Assembly: GCF_040054535.1 (NCBI RefSeq)
Contig: NC_090792.1
Span: 77,501 to 141,500 of the forward strand
From: Antennarius striatus
Taxonomy: Eukaryota > Chordata > Actinopteri > Lophiiformes > Antennariidae
Direction: 5' to 3'
DNA length: 64,000 nucleotides
Shown piece after piece: positions 23,667-35,541 of this stretch. Positions within the stretch are counted from its first letter, which is position 1. Every line of letters begins with the position of its first letter. Below the pieces are notes generated by a model. The model saw only the letters and a program-made list of their open reading frames with translations. It did no database searches and was not told where the DNA came from. The position numbers were made by a program, and so were the translations under genes.

Positions 23667-24296
23667 TTTTGTAAGCAAATTATGACAGAATTAAAGGATA
23701 CTTAATTTAGAAATGTCTTAAATCTAATGATCTAAACAATTCAAAATATCACCGTATATTACAAATTGCAAATAAAACCGGAACACTTACTTTTAGTACA
23801 CAGCTTACTGTAAATTGGTAAGCTCGCTGCTTTACATTGCTAATGCGATGTTTCTTGTAAAATTATTCGTGACAGTGATTACAAATATGCTTTTTGTTGT
23901 GAAAAGAAATCCCTGCTATGTTTGTATGTTTTCTCTTTATGTTTAAATTTCAAAGTTTGTTGGTGAACATGTTATTGATCGGCCAGAGATATTGTTGCTT
24001 GTAGTGTCTGTGAGCACAATGTTAGAAACCATATTTGGGGTTTTTTCAATCATAGGCCCGTTACTACACACTAGTAAATGCCATGATGAATGTTGACTGC
24101 CCCCGTGGTTATAGTCACATTAAATTGGAATGTCATTAATTAATTAATGTCATTAATCATTAATGCATCAGTATTGTTCCTAATAAATAGTCAGATAATA
24201 CTTTTGCCTCATTACAGGCTATGTTACCGTACCATCACATACATATTACTATGATGGGAATCATGACTATATCTAAATTTCTTGCTGGGAGCAGCT
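23667..24296. other. IRG-3 3' flank, no gene
   Basis: Probable 3' UTR with AATAAA near 23,770, then AT-rich intergenic sequence without a recognised repeat. Confidence 0.45.
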
Positions 24297-24358
24297 TCAC
24301 ATGTTACTACAGTCTTCTTTTCCTTTGGGTTTTTCCCTTCAGGGGTCTCTACAGCGAA

Positions 24359-25821
24359 TCAGTTGCCTCCATCTAACCTGTCTTCTGCATCCTCTTCTCT
24401 CACACCAACTACCTTCATGTCCTCTTTTACTACATCCATAAACCTCCTCTTTGGTCTTCCTCTAGGCCTCCTGCCTGGCAGTTCAAAACTCAGCATCCTT
24501 CTACCAATATATTCACTATCTCTCCTCTGGACATGTCCAAACCATCTCAGTCTGGCCTCTCTGACTTTATCTCCAAAACCTCTAACATGTGCTGTCCCTC
24601 TGATGTACTCATTCCTGATCCTATCCTTCCTGGTCACTCCCAGAGAGAACCTCAGCATCTTCATCTCTGCTACCTCCAGCTCTGTCTCCTGTCTTTTCCT
24701 CAGTGACACTGTCTCTAGACCAAACAACATCGCTGGTCTCACCACAGTTTTGTACACCTTTCCTTTCATTTTAGCTGAAACTCTTCTATCACACATCACA
24801 CCTGACACTTTCCTCCACCCGTTCCATCCTGCCTGGACACACTTCTTCACCTCTTTTCCACACTCTCCATTGCTCTGGACTGTTGACATTAAGTACTTCA
24901 AATCCTCCACCTTCTTGATCTCTTCTCCCTGTAACCTCACTCTTCCACTTGGGTCCCTCTCATTCACACACATGTACTCTGTCTTACTGCGGCTAACCTT
25001 CATTCCTCTCCTTTCCAGGACAAACCTCCACCTCTCTAGCTTCTCCTCCACCTGTTCCCTGCTCTCACTACAGATCACAATGTCATCTGCAAACATCATA
25101 GTCCATGGAGATTCCTGTCTAACCTCGTCTGTCAGCCTGTCCATCACCATAGCAACAAGAAGGGGCTCAGAGCTGATCCCTGATGCAGTCCCACCTCCAC
25201 CTTGAACTCCTCTGTCACACCTACAGCACACCTCACCACTGTCTTAAAGTCCTCATACATGTCCTGCACCGCTCTAACATACTTCTCTGCCACTCCAGAC
25301 TTCCTCATACAATACCACAGTTCCTCTCTGGACACCCTGTCATCAGCTTTCTCCAGATCTACAAAAACACAATGCAGCTCCCTCTGGCCTTCTCTGTACT
25401 TCTCTATCAACATCCTCAAAGCAAATACTGCATCTGTAGTACTTTTTTTTGGCATGAAACCATACTGCTGCTCACAAATCTTCACTTCTGCCCTTAGTCT
25501 AGCTTCCACTACTCTCTCCCATAACTTCATTGTATGGCTCATCAGCTTTATTCCTCTGTAGTTGCCACAACTCTGCACATCTCCCTTGTTCTTAAAAATG
25601 GGCACCAGCACACTTCTCCTCCATTCTTCAGGCATCTTCTCACTATCTAAGATCCTGTTGAACAACCCAGTCAGAAACTCTACTGACACCTCTCCTAGAC
25701 ACTTCCAAACCTCTACAGGTATATCATCAGGACCGACTGCCTTTCCACTCTTCATCCTCTTCAGTCCCCCCCTCACTTCATCCTGACTAGTCTTTACTAC
25801 TTCCTGGTCCACAACAGTCAC
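24359..25821 (-). pseudogene. RTE LINE reverse transcriptase, two frames
   Basis: One frame (25,821-25,144) carries [22 protein letters not shown] and [13 protein letters not shown] second (25,231-24,359) carries FADDIVICSESREQVEEKL through GRRPRGRPKRRFMDV. The frameshift after LSPFL is at the same place as in the 18,414 copy (SPFLLLW), which suggests both derive from a source that already carried it. Confidence 0.8.
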
Positions 25822-26117
25822 CTCTTATAGTTTTTTTCTCTTTCATTTCCTCGTTCATCAACTCTTCAAAGTACTCTTTCCATCTTCCCATCACACTACT
25901 GGCACCTGTCAATAGACTTCCATCCCTGTCCTTAATCACCCTAACCTGCTGCACGTCCTTCCCATCTCTGTCTCTCTGTCTTGCCAGCCTGTATAGATTA
26001 GTCTGTCCCTCCTTACTGTCCAACCTAGCATACAAGTCATCATAAGCCCCTTGTTTGGCCTTTGCTACCTCTACCTTCACCTTACGCTGCATCTCCCTGT
26101 ACTCCTGTCTACTTTCC

Positions 26118-27110
26118 TCAGTCCTCAGTGTCCCACTTCTTCTTAGCTAACCTCTTTCTCTGTATACACTCCTGTACCTCCTCATTCCACCACCAAGTCT
26201 CCTTATCTACTTTCCTTCCAGATGACACACCGAGTACTGTCCTACCTGTCTCCCTGATCACATTAGCTGTAATTGTCCAGTCATCTGGAAGCACCTCCTG
26301 ACCACCCAGAGCCTGTCTTAACTCCTTCCTAAAAGTCATGCAACACTCTTCCTTTTTCAGCTTCCACCATTTCGTCTTCTGCTCTGTCTTTGTCCTCTTC
26401 ATCTTCCTCACCACCAGAGTCATCCTACACACCACCATCCTATGCTGTTTGGCTACACTCTCACCTACCACTACTTTACAGTCACTGATCTCCTTCAGGT
26501 TACACCGTCTACACAAGATGTAGTCTACCTGCGTGCTCCTACCTCCACTCTTATAGGTCACTCTATGTTCCTGCCTCTTCTGGAAGAAAGTATTCACTAC
26601 AGCCATTTCCATCCTTTTTGCAAAGTGTACTACCATCTGTCCTTCTGCATTCCTCTCCTGGATACCAAACCTGCCCATCACCTCCTCATCACCTCTGTTT
26701 CCTGCACCAACATGTCCATTGGAGTCTGCACCAATGACAACTCTCTCACTTCTAGGTATGCTCTGCATCACTTCATCAAAGTCCAGCCAGAATTTCTCCT
26801 TCTCCTCCAGCTCACATCCTACCTGTGGAGCATACCCACTAACAACATTGAACATCACACCTACTATTTCTAGCTTCAGACTCATCACTCTATCTGACAC
26901 TCTTTTTACCTCCAGGACATTCCTAACAAACTCCTCCTTCAAGATAACTCCTCCTCCATTTCTCTTCCCATCTACACCATGATAGAACAACTTGAACCCT
27001 GCTCCTAAACTTCTAGCCTTGCTACCTTTCCACCTGGTCTCCTGGACACACAGTATGTCTACCTTCCTCCTCTGCATCATGTCAACCAACTCTCTACCTT
27101 TTCCTGTCAT
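26118..27110 (-). CDS. RTE LINE apurinic-type endonuclease ORF
   Basis: A 330-codon frame. Visible endonuclease features are LCVQETRWKG (catalytic E), VVIGADSNGHVG (D/N pair), TQVDYILCRR and the basic linker EVQECIQRKRLAKKKWD. Proteins of this type in fish are often named craniofacial development protein 2-like. Codons upstream of the listed methionine (to about 27,155) stay open and extend the domain to LRVGTLNVG. The frame ends at a TGA where a 1-base loss in ACTGAGGACTGAGGA shifts the frame. Confidence 0.85.
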   Translation of the reverse strand: MTGKGRELVDMMQRRKVDILCVQETRWKGSKARSLGAGFKLFYHGVDGKRNGGGVILKEEFVRNVLEVKRVSDRVMSLKLEIVGVMFNVVSGYAPQVGCELEEKEKFWLDFDEVMQSIPRSERVVIGADSNGHVGAGNRGDEEVMGRFGIQERNAEGQMVVHFAKRMEMAVVNTFFQKRQEHRVTYKSGGRSTQVDYILCRRCNLKEISDCKVVVGESVAKQHRMVVCRMTLVVRKMKRTKTEQKTKWWKLKKEECCMTFRKELRQALGGQEVLPDDWTITANVIRETGRTVLGVSSGRKVDKETWWWNEEVQECIQRKRLAKKKWDTED

Positions 27111-27339
27111 AGTTCCAACATTCAGCGTCCCTACTCTCAGTCCTATACTCTTGGCTTTCCTCTCACATGTTACTACAGTATAAATTATATCCTTACATGT
27201 TCTTTCTCTAATGAAATTACAGAGGAATACTAGAAATTAACCAAAAGGATATATGTTGCTACTTCTATCAAAAGGCTGTATATGCCACAATCTATTTAGC
27301 CTATCCCAGATGACAGAGGAATGAGGTGGAGTATTCCAC

Positions 27340-27870
27340 GGACAAGTTATCAGTTTATTGCAAGGTCACATGCAACATAAGCAGCTAGTCACACTCACAT
27401 TTATGCCAAAGGACAATTAACAGTCAGCAATTCACTACTGTTGCATGTTTGCTCTCCGTGTCTCCATAGTGCCCATCATATAACATTAAAACAATGATTA
27501 TTTAATCTCTCTGTACCATTGTAATTCATTTTATTCTCTGTTTGGAAGATAAGGAGGAGTTGCCATCAATTTGCTATCAATGTAACTGGGCGTCCGGGCC
27601 ACATAGCAGTGGAATAATTATATGTGTCTTCTTCTTCTTCTTCTTCTTTTCCTTTCAGCTTTACCCTTCAGGGGTTGCCACGGCGAATCGATTGCCTCCA
27701 TCTAAGCCTGTCTTCTGCATCCTCTTCTCTCACACACATCGTCTTCTCTCACACATGTGTGCATATATAAAATGCAGCTGACATTATTAAAAGAAACTTG
27801 TCAAGGACACATCACTTATTTTAATTCACATCCATGACTGCTGGGGTAGTACGCACAAACGCTGGGCAAT
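27340..27870. repeat. Second copy of the 1-520 intergenic block
   Basis: It matches the left edge of the window, with the RTE tail at 27,628-27,754 as an extra insertion. It sits immediately upstream of the IRG-4 promoter block. Confidence 0.75.
27628..27754 (-). mobile_element. RTE 3' tail insertion
   Basis: About 127 bp with the RTE 3' end (CTTCTTCTTC...TTCAGGGG). It is flanked by the direct repeat ATGTGT (27,622-27,627 and 27,755-27,760). The paralogous sequence at about 390-405 lacks it. Confidence 0.85.
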
Positions 27871-27919
27871 GTAGAGCCAGAGCCCATCACCACAGGTGAG
27901 ATCACTCATTCAGGTAAAT

Positions 27920-28124
27920 CAACAGGTTTCCAGAAAGTTAGCTGATACCAGCAACCAATGAGGAGTCCTCTCACAGAGAGAATATATCATTGGTCATTTT
28001 GTAAAGGGGTGGACTTTGATAACTTGTAACTGAAACTATAAAGAGACTCTCTCTCACAGCTGAACAGCTCACAGCAACCTACAAGGTCTTCTGTTCTTAT
28101 CTGGTTCAATCTTAAGACTTCAGG
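27920..28124 (+). promoter_or_regulatory. IRG-4 promoter block and leader exon
   Basis: TTTCCAGAAAG (27,928), AGCTGATACCAGCAACCAAT, inverted ATTGG (27,990) and TATAAAGAG (28,037) are present. The leader exon ends at 28,124 before GTGAGT. The leader intron ends at 28,685. The E-box differs from the other copies (TTAGCTGA instead of TCAGCTGA). Confidence 0.7.
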
Positions 28125-28692
28125 GTGAGTAGCTTCCTGCAACTTTTTATCTCAGTGAACTATGAAGCCATGTTTTTATCACTGTCCACAAATATGAACA
28201 AATAATTAAACTTGTAATTTCAATGCGTGTGAACTGGAGTCACCATCTACTGTGGAATAATGGTTCAGATTTTTCTGTGATGTTTGAAATCCATGCTCAA
28301 CATAATTTTGTTGTATTTGAAAACTTCCTGAATCTTTGTGTTCCCTGGTCTTTAAAGGACCAGGGTACAAACATTTCATGACTTTTAAAGATGTAGTGCA
28401 CATGTCAAAGTATTTTCTTTGTTTGTACATTTGTTTATGAAACTTTTAATACTTTGAGCGTTCAATGTTTCTATGTACAACTGCTAGGGTGGACATTGAT
28501 TGGTGGTCACATTGATGGCCATTGGTGGCCATTGTCTAACTTAGAATTACATGATTGATTTTTTAATAATATCTTAATATTTATATATTAATGTGTTTCA
28601 TGACAATAAAGTGTTGCAGGATAAAGTTTGCTAAAATTTCCTAAACACAATAGAAACTTTTGAACTTGTTTGCTCCCGTTTTCAGGATCAAC

Positions 28693-30435
28693 ATGAGTAA
28701 CCCAGTGGATAAAAAATCCGCTGAAGAAATTAAAAAAGCTCTGCAAAATAATAATCAAGCTGCAGCTATTGCTAAGGTCAAGGAGTGTCTGGAAAAGGCA
28801 AAAAACACTCCACTAAATATCGCCATCACTGGAGAGTCTGGCTCTGGGAAATCCTCCTTCGTTAATGGATTCAGAGGCATTGATGACTCGGATGACAATG
28901 CTGCCCCCACTGGTTGTGTAGAAACAACCACACAGGTCGCTAAATACCCCCACCCAAGCTACCCCAACGTCACTCTGTGGGACCTTCCTGGTGTTGGTAC
29001 CATGAAGTTTCAAGCTAGTCAGTATCTTCAGTATGTTGGATTTCAAAAGTATGACTTCTTCATCATTATCTCAGAAACACGCTTTAGAGAAAATGATGTA
29101 ATGCTCGCTAAGGAGATTCAGAGGCTGGGAAAGACGTTCTACTTCATCCGCTCAAAGATTGACAATGATCTACAGGCTATGAAAAGAAGTAAGAAGAATG
29201 TCAATGAAGAAGGTATTCTGGCACAGATCAGGGAAAACTGCATTGGAGGTTTGTGATCGTTTACAGTAATTATGAAATTAAATAATTAATGCAACGATTA
29301 TAAATAAAGCATTAAAACAATTTTTGTACTCAAAAATCAGTGTTTACATCAGAGTCAGGTGTGATATCCACATCTATAAGAGGAGAGCAGAGAGACGGAA
29401 TCAAAGTGCTGCACTAATAGACTCAGAGACCTCATAGTTATGTTATAGTTACACTCAGGCTGCCAGCAGATACCAGCACAAACTTCTAGTGACTACAGCT
29501 GTCAACACAACCACATTTTACATAAGTGAGTCTATCTACAGATATAATGGTGGTAGTAGTGTCTTTCATAGAACAGTTGTGTAGTGAATGATATCCCTGT
29601 AACATAAATGAACAACAGCAGAGTCTATCTATCAACTAAACACATTTGTCTAGTTTGTCACATTGGTATTTTTTGAAACACATCAAACATTTTAAAATGT
29701 TTGATGTGTTTCAAAAAATACCAATAAATGTCTAATTATTTAAGATATTTTTACCATTTCATTTTTACCATTTAATACCATTTTTTCCATTTCATAGGTT
29801 TTCAAAATGCAGGAGTGTCATCTCCGAAAGTCTTCCTGGTGTCCAGGTTTGATCTCCACCTGTACGACTTCCCCCTCTTACAGCAGACTTTAGAGAAAGA
29901 GCTTCCTGAACACAAAAGAGATATTCTGCTGTTTGCCATGCCCAATATCAGCCTGGAGGTCATCAACAAGAAGAAAAAAGTGTTCCAGGACCAAATTTCA
30001 ACTTACGCTTTTATATCTGCAGGTGGTGCAGTTATACCATTACCTGGTGCATCTGTAGCACTCGATCTCACCATGTTGGTTATGGTCACCATTCAATACA
30101 TTACTGGGTTTAGTTTGGATGAAGGGTCAGTAAAAAGACTCTCTACAAGCTGTGGTGTGCCACTGTCTGATCTGAAGTCTGTCCTCACTTCACCACTGGC
30201 TTTAAAAAAGATCACCCCTGATCTCATTACAAAGCTGTTAATTGGATGTACGAGCACAGCAGCAATGTTGGCTGCAGAGGAAGGCTTAAGATTTATTCCA
30301 CTTATTGGAACGGCAGTGGCTGCTACTCTCTCCTATAAAGTCACTGAAAAGGCTCTGCAGACATTCCTTGACATGATTGCTGACGATGCACAGAAGGTGT
30401 TCAGAAAGGCCCTTGGTTTGACTACCTCAGTGTGA
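28693..30435 (+). CDS. IRG-4: immunity-related GTPase
   Basis: Exons 28693-29248 and 29798-30435 join in phase 1 (acceptor TTCATAG) to give 397 residues. G1 GESGSGKSS, G3 DLPG and G4 SKID are intact. It is nearly identical to IRG-2; changes include GKTFYF for GKKFYF before G4 and GFSLDEGSVKR for GFGLDEGSLKR. The coding intron is longer than in IRG-2 (549 versus 379 bp) and contains a 64-bp perfect palindrome. The downstream flank is shared with IRG-2 except for a SINE at 30,603. A polyadenylation signal AATAAA lies at 31,376. Predicted functional and interferon-type; last gene of the array. Confidence 0.92.
29662..29725. repeat. 64-bp perfect palindrome in the IRG-4 coding intron
   Basis: Two 32-bp arms meet at 29,693/29,694 without a spacer, starting ATTGGTATTTTTTGAAAC and ending with its reverse complement. 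The IRG-2 intron has no counterpart. Confidence 0.95.
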
Positions 30436-30602
30436 TTTTCCAAGTCAATATCGGTGGCCTTATGACACATTTAAAGGTTAATTTGATTATTACAGAATTA
30501 TGGTTCTCATTCTTGTTTTGTACTGGGATGTAATTCTTAAACACTTAAATTTCAATCACACTTTCATGTCACAATTACTGTAGATGTTATGCCATACAAG
30601 AT

Positions 30603-31000
30603 TTAATTTAATTTTAATTTTTAATTTTATATACTGTTTTGATCCCCGAAGGGAAATTAAGAACGCACACTCTTGCTACTGATTCTAACGCATGCATACA
30701 CATATATTAGTGAGTACAGGCCCCTGTATCACACACACACACAGGGGGGCCTGGAGGCATGCAGGGGAGGTAGAGTGGCAGGCAGCTCCTTCTTGGTGTG
30801 CCTTAAATGAGCAATTTGTAAAGGGGACAGCACCTTGCTCAGGGGTGCCTCGGCAGTGCTCCAGAGGTGAGCTGACACCTCCCACTGTCAGCTTACCTCC
30901 GGGTATTTTTTTTGGGCGGGAGCGGGAATCGAACCGCCGATCTTGAAATCATAGGACGACCCGCTCTACTGCCCGCTTTACCACTGAGCCACTGCCGCCC
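30603..31000 (-). repeat. tRNA-derived SINE (family B), complete copy
   Basis: On the minus strand it starts GGGCGGCAGTGGCTCAGTGG and keeps the B box GGTTCGATTCC. The 3' end reads TTAATTTCCCTTCGGGG. It is flanked by the direct repeat CAAGAT (30,597-30,602 and 31,001-31,006). The IRG-2 flank at about 15,730 has an uninterrupted ACAAGATGCATAG. Confidence 0.9.
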
Positions 31001-31405
31001 CAAGATGTATATTATATTGGTTTTATGTATCGTAAAGAACATTACAACAATTATTTTTGACTATTTTAATATACTCTGCTTAGCTTGGTAAACCTGCTGT
31101 ACATCAGAAGTCTTCTTTTTGATGCAAAATTAATTCTTTGATATGATTTATGGTAACTTTTTCATTTCCTTTATTTGCAAATCAACATGTCATTAATATG
31201 TTGTCCCTTTAATATCTGTGTTCACTATTTTATTAGGTAGGTGTGTGGGCTGTTTTATATCAAAAACTATTCACCACGGGCAGATACCCATGATGGGAGC
31301 TTACTGCTTTGTTCTTACTCAAAAAAAATCACAGCAATTTTTAAATTTGTAAACAAATGTGTCACTTTTATTACAAATAAAGATTCTGATACATGCATTG
31401 ATTGT

Positions 31406-31965
31406 ACAGTAATCCCTCGTGAATCACGATTAATGCGTTCCAGGACAACCCGCGAAAAGTCAGCGATATAGCGACCAAGTATTTATTTTCCTATTTATGG
31501 TCATTTATGAAACCTCCCCTTACTGATATAAAACCACCTTTAATCTGTATTACCTTTTCCCACACACTGATAGACCTGTAACCCGGTGTTTAAATATGGT
31601 GGGCAAGCATGATGCACACAATATTCCTTGAACGATCTTTATTTGGCTTCCAGCCTTAACAAGGAACGAACAAGAATTGAAAACAATGTCCTGCTCATCC
31701 TCTCTCTCTCTCTCATGCCCCCTTTTCATTCTCACGAACACATGCAGGGCACACACAAGGACAACTCAGGGCAACACACACACAACAGAACAACACGGGT
31801 TGTCACAGACTGTTTAAAACACTTTTGTATGAAAGAAAAGTTGCAGGAGGAACTGTGAGTCTCAGAACGCAGTGCATTCATAGATGCTGTCGGCCAATAG
31901 CATGGGCACACAGTATCACATGACTATCTACTAAAAATCTGTGGTGTAGAGAAGCCGCACATCTT
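31406..31965 (-). mobile_element. MITE-like repeat C, copy 1
   Basis: The left end is CAGTAATCCCTCGTGAATC. The interior shares GATGCTGTCGGCCAATAGC and GGTTTTATATCAG-type blocks, in the opposite orientation, with 61,851-62,175. No transposase frame is seen. Confidence 0.55.
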
Positions 31966-32149
31966 GATATATATAAATATACATATATACATATAGCCCC
32001 ACTTATATATTTGAATACGCTCACTTGAAAGTCTCACGCTGTCACACTGTCTTCAACTCAACACACTACCTGTCAATCAAGGACCCAACCAATCACAGTG
32101 CATCTGCCAGAAGGAATCAAGTGAACAATATGTTAGGAGAAGAAATAAC

Positions 32150-32305
32150 TATACAGTGGTACCTCTACTGAGGAAATTAATCAGTTTGCGAAGAAATTTC
32201 GTAAGTTGAAAATGTTTTAAGTAGAGACACATTTTCCATGCAAATGTCCTAATCCGTTCCAAGCCCCCAAAATTCAAACATGTTTTATAAAGCATAAAAA
32301 TGTAT
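32150..32305. repeat. Fragment of a dispersed repeat
   Basis: ACAGTGGTACCTCTACTGAGG with AAATTAATCAG and CCAAAATTCAAACATG resembles, from memory, a dispersed DNA-element end. The gypsy element starts right after it. Confidence 0.4.
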
Positions 32306-33490
32306 CAAAACTACTACTACCACGTTGTCGCGGCCCTAGGGAGCTCTACTGCAGCCAGGGCAGTGGGTTTCATCACATCCCCTCCTGCAAGTGATAAGTA
32401 CCCAGCATTAAAGGCATATCTCCTAAAAAAAACTTTTGAACTATCACGACCTGAGAGAGCCAGGCGTTTGTTTGCCATTAAAGGTTTGGGGGACAGCAAA
32501 CCTTCAGAACACATGGAAAGGATGTTAGCCCTACTGGGGGAGGAAGAACCGATTTTCCTCTTCATTGAACTTTTCCTGAGGCACATGCCGCCGCACGTGC
32601 AGACGGCGCTCGCCAATACGACCATTACGGAATCCAGTGCTCTAGCAGAGGAGGCTGACCGTTTCTTCTTAGCTACACAGCGTTTCACCCCTGATGTGTT
32701 GGCCACGGCGCACAGTCTCACAACCGCGGCACGCAGTCACACACCCCCATATGCCAGTGCACAGACTGACAGAAACGCCCCCACCGCCACCGGCCGTTCT
32801 GACCCGGGGTTATGCTACTTCCACGCACGCTTCAGCGTGAAGGCGAAGCAGTGCCGCGCCCCTTGCAGCTATGGCCCGCGCTCTGTGAAGGCCGTGAGCG
32901 CGGGCGCCACGACCCGGTTACTGTTCATCAAAGACACTATCTCTGGGCGGAAGTTCCTCTGCAACACCGGTGCTCAGAGGAACGTCCTGCCTGCCACGGT
33001 CAGTGACACTGCCGGCGGGGCCCACGGACCGCCATTGACGTCCGTCAACGACACCCTGATTCACACCTATGGCACAAAAACTGTTAGACTGTATTTTGGG
33101 GGCCAGCGCTTCACATGGGAGTTTGTCACGGCCGACATCTCTTTCCCCCTCCTCGGCGCCGATTTTATGTGTGCTCATGGGCTGCTCGTGGACGTCAAAC
33201 ATGGCCGCCTGGTGGACGCGCTGACCTTCTCCTCGTTGATGTGCATCCGCGACGGGGCGGAATACAGTGGCCTCTCCAGTTCTCTTTCGGAGGGTGACAA
33301 GTACCAGCACCTCCTCAGCGAGTTCCCCAACTTGACCCAACCCACCTTCTCTGCCGCCACGGCCAAACATGGTGCCGAGCACCACATTGACACTAAGGGC
33401 CCTCCCATCTATGCTAGAGCCCGGCGGCTCGATCCGGAGAGGCTGGCGATCGCCAAGGCAGAGTTCGCTAATATGGAGTGCTGTCAATAA
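32300..33490 (+). pseudogene. Gypsy gag-protease frame
   Basis: A 396-codon frame. The capsid-like part (GLGDSKPSEHMERMLALLG) comes first, then a degenerate zinc-binding segment (CYFHARFSVKAKQCRAPC), then a protease. Its active-site motif reads FLCNTGAQRNVLPA, with N where the catalytic aspartate of D-T/S-G should be. The flap region and FPLLGADFM follow. The first residues derive from the flanking repeat. The frame ends at a TAA (33,488) at the start of RT. Confidence 0.8.
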
Positions 33491-34123
33491 TCCGACGCTC
33501 GGACAGCCCCTGGGCCTCGCCCCTCCACATTATGCCGAAGCCAGACGGCGGTTGGCAACCCTGCGGCGATTACCGTCGACTCAACGATGTTACTACACCG
33601 GACCGCTACTTGGTTCCCCACATCAAAGATTTTTTGGCACACCTGGAGGGTATGGTTGTCTTCTCTAAAGTTTACTTGGTGCGTGGTTACCATCAAGTCC
33701 CCGTACACCCCTCAGACATTCCCAAGACAGCGGTGGTCACGCCCTTTGGACTGTTTGAGTTCACGCGTATGCCATTCGGGTGGAACTGGGGTTCCAGTTG
33801 CAGTCACGACTGACGCCTCGGACTACGCTGTCGGTTCTGTGCACGAACAGTGGGTCGGTGGCGCCTGGCAGCCCCTAGCCTTTTTCAGCCGCCATTTAAC
33901 CCCCAGGGAACGCAAGTACAGTGCGTTTGACAGAGAACTCCTCGGCCTTTTCTTGGCGATCGGCCATTTTGACTTCCTGCTGGAAGGCCGGAGTTTCACG
34001 GCGTTCGTAGACCATAAACCCCTCACGTTCTCCATGTTCAAGGTGGCTGAATGTGGCTTGACAGCAGCGCCAGCTGTCATACATCTCCGAGTACATGACA
34101 GACATCCAGCATGTCACAGGTAA
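33478..34123 (+). pseudogene. Gypsy RT-RNase H, with the RT core deleted
   Basis: The RT start is visible (SPWASPLHIMPKPDGGW, FGLFEFTRMPFG) in the frame 33,478-33,813. Directly after MPFG the sequence jumps to the RNase H start (VPVAVTTDASDYAVG) in another frame (33,587-34,123), so the catalytic YXDD box and thumb are gone. The RNase H segment includes ERKYSAFDRELLGLF. Confidence 0.8.
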
Positions 34124-34473
34124 AGACAACGCGGTTGCGGACTGCCTCTCCAGGTCGGTCGTCGGGACCGTCCAGCTGGGCCTTGATTACGCCCACATGG
34201 CTGCCGACCAGGCCTCGGACGGTGAGGTACAGACCCTCAGGACCTCTGACAGTGGACTCCGTCTAGAGGAGATTGCAGTCGGTGACTCCGGCGTCAAGCT
34301 GCTGCGTGACGGCTCCACTGGCCAGCCCCGCCCACTGGTCCCCGCGGACTGGCGACGGGACGTTTTCACACAACCTGTCGCACTCCGGCAGGAAGCTTTC
34401 CGTGAAGTTGGTCTCCCAGAAATTCGTGTAGCGGGGGCTCAAGAGGGGACTAAGGTCATGGGTCGATTCCTGC

Positions 34474-35541
34474 GTGGCCTGCCAACGCGCTAAAGTACAC
34501 TGCTACACAAAGGCCCCCTTTGAGCCTTTCACGGTCCCTGATAGGAGATTTGACCACGTCAACGTCGACCAAGTGGGCCCGCTTCCCTCATCCCATGGCT
34601 TCACCTACCTGTTCACCATGGTGGACAGGACGACCCGCTGGCCCGAGGCCGTCCCTCTCTCCTCGGCAGCGGCGTCCAACGTGGCCCGTGCATTCATCTC
34701 CACGTGAGTGGCGTGCTTCAGAACTTCGTCCAACCTCTCCTCCGAACGTGGCTCGCAGTTCACCTCGGAGCTGTGGAACGCGGTGGCTGCTAGCCTTGGG
34801 GTCAGGCTGCACCGGACCACCTCCTACCACCTGCAAGCCAACGGATTATGTGAGCGCTTCCACCGGTCCATGAAGGTGGCACTCCGTGCCAGTTTGACCG
34901 ACGGCGACTGGGTGAATAAGCTCCCCTGGGTCATGCTCGGCCTACGGTGCACCCCCAAGGAGGACCTACAATCCTCGTCTGCAGAGCTCGTCTACGGCCA
35001 GACGCTGAGAGTTCCTGGAGACTTCATCCCGGACGCCACCATCCCGTGGTCCACAGCCAAGCAGCGCTCCTCCCTGCTGGAGGTCGCTGGGATGTTTAAA
35101 CCGTTCCCCAATTCACAACACGGCACCCCCACCTTCTGGGTGCCCCCCGGCCTGCAGGGGGCCGAGTTCGAGTTCGTTCGCCACGACGCCCACCGAGAAC
35201 CCCTGCGGCCCCCCTACGACGGGCCGTTCAGGGTCTTGCAACACAGTGCTAAAGGCTTGACAGTGGACAGTGGATTGGCGGTAGGCCCGAGACTGTGTGT
35301 CGATAGGGTTAAACCGGCTCACATGGAAGTTTCCCGGCCATTGGAGTTGGCCCAGGCCCCGCGCTGGGGACGGCCCCCGTTGCCCCGCCCACCAACAGCC
35401 GCGCCCCCCGTCATCCCTGGCAGTTCTCCCTACTCGACCCCCGTTTTTCGCATCCTCAGGGGTCGGCCTGTGGTTCGCCCCGGGAGGGGGATTTTGTCTA
35501 TGGGTGAATTCTGGGGGGGCTTGTGTAGTGGGGTTACATAA
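34474..35541 (+). pseudogene. Gypsy integrase frame with one stop
   Basis: ACQRAKVHC-type remnant of the zinc domain, the first catalytic D in HVNVDQVGPLP, then a TGA at 34,705 in the frame. After it come SERGSQFTSELW, where the second catalytic residue is E instead of D, and NGLCERFHRS. A C-terminal basic and proline-rich part runs to the LTR. Confidence 0.8.

Larger units (their letters stand above)
24314..27162 (-). mobile_element. RTE-clade LINE, nearly full length
   Basis: It runs from the 3' end at 24,314 to just upstream of the endonuclease start at 27,162. It is flanked by a perfect 17-bp direct repeat TCACATGTTACTACAGT (24,297-24,313 and 27,163-27,179). Order on the minus strand: endonuclease, linker, RT with FADD box, C-terminal basic tail. 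Frame breaks occur near 26,118, 25,830 and 25,160. Confidence 0.93.
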
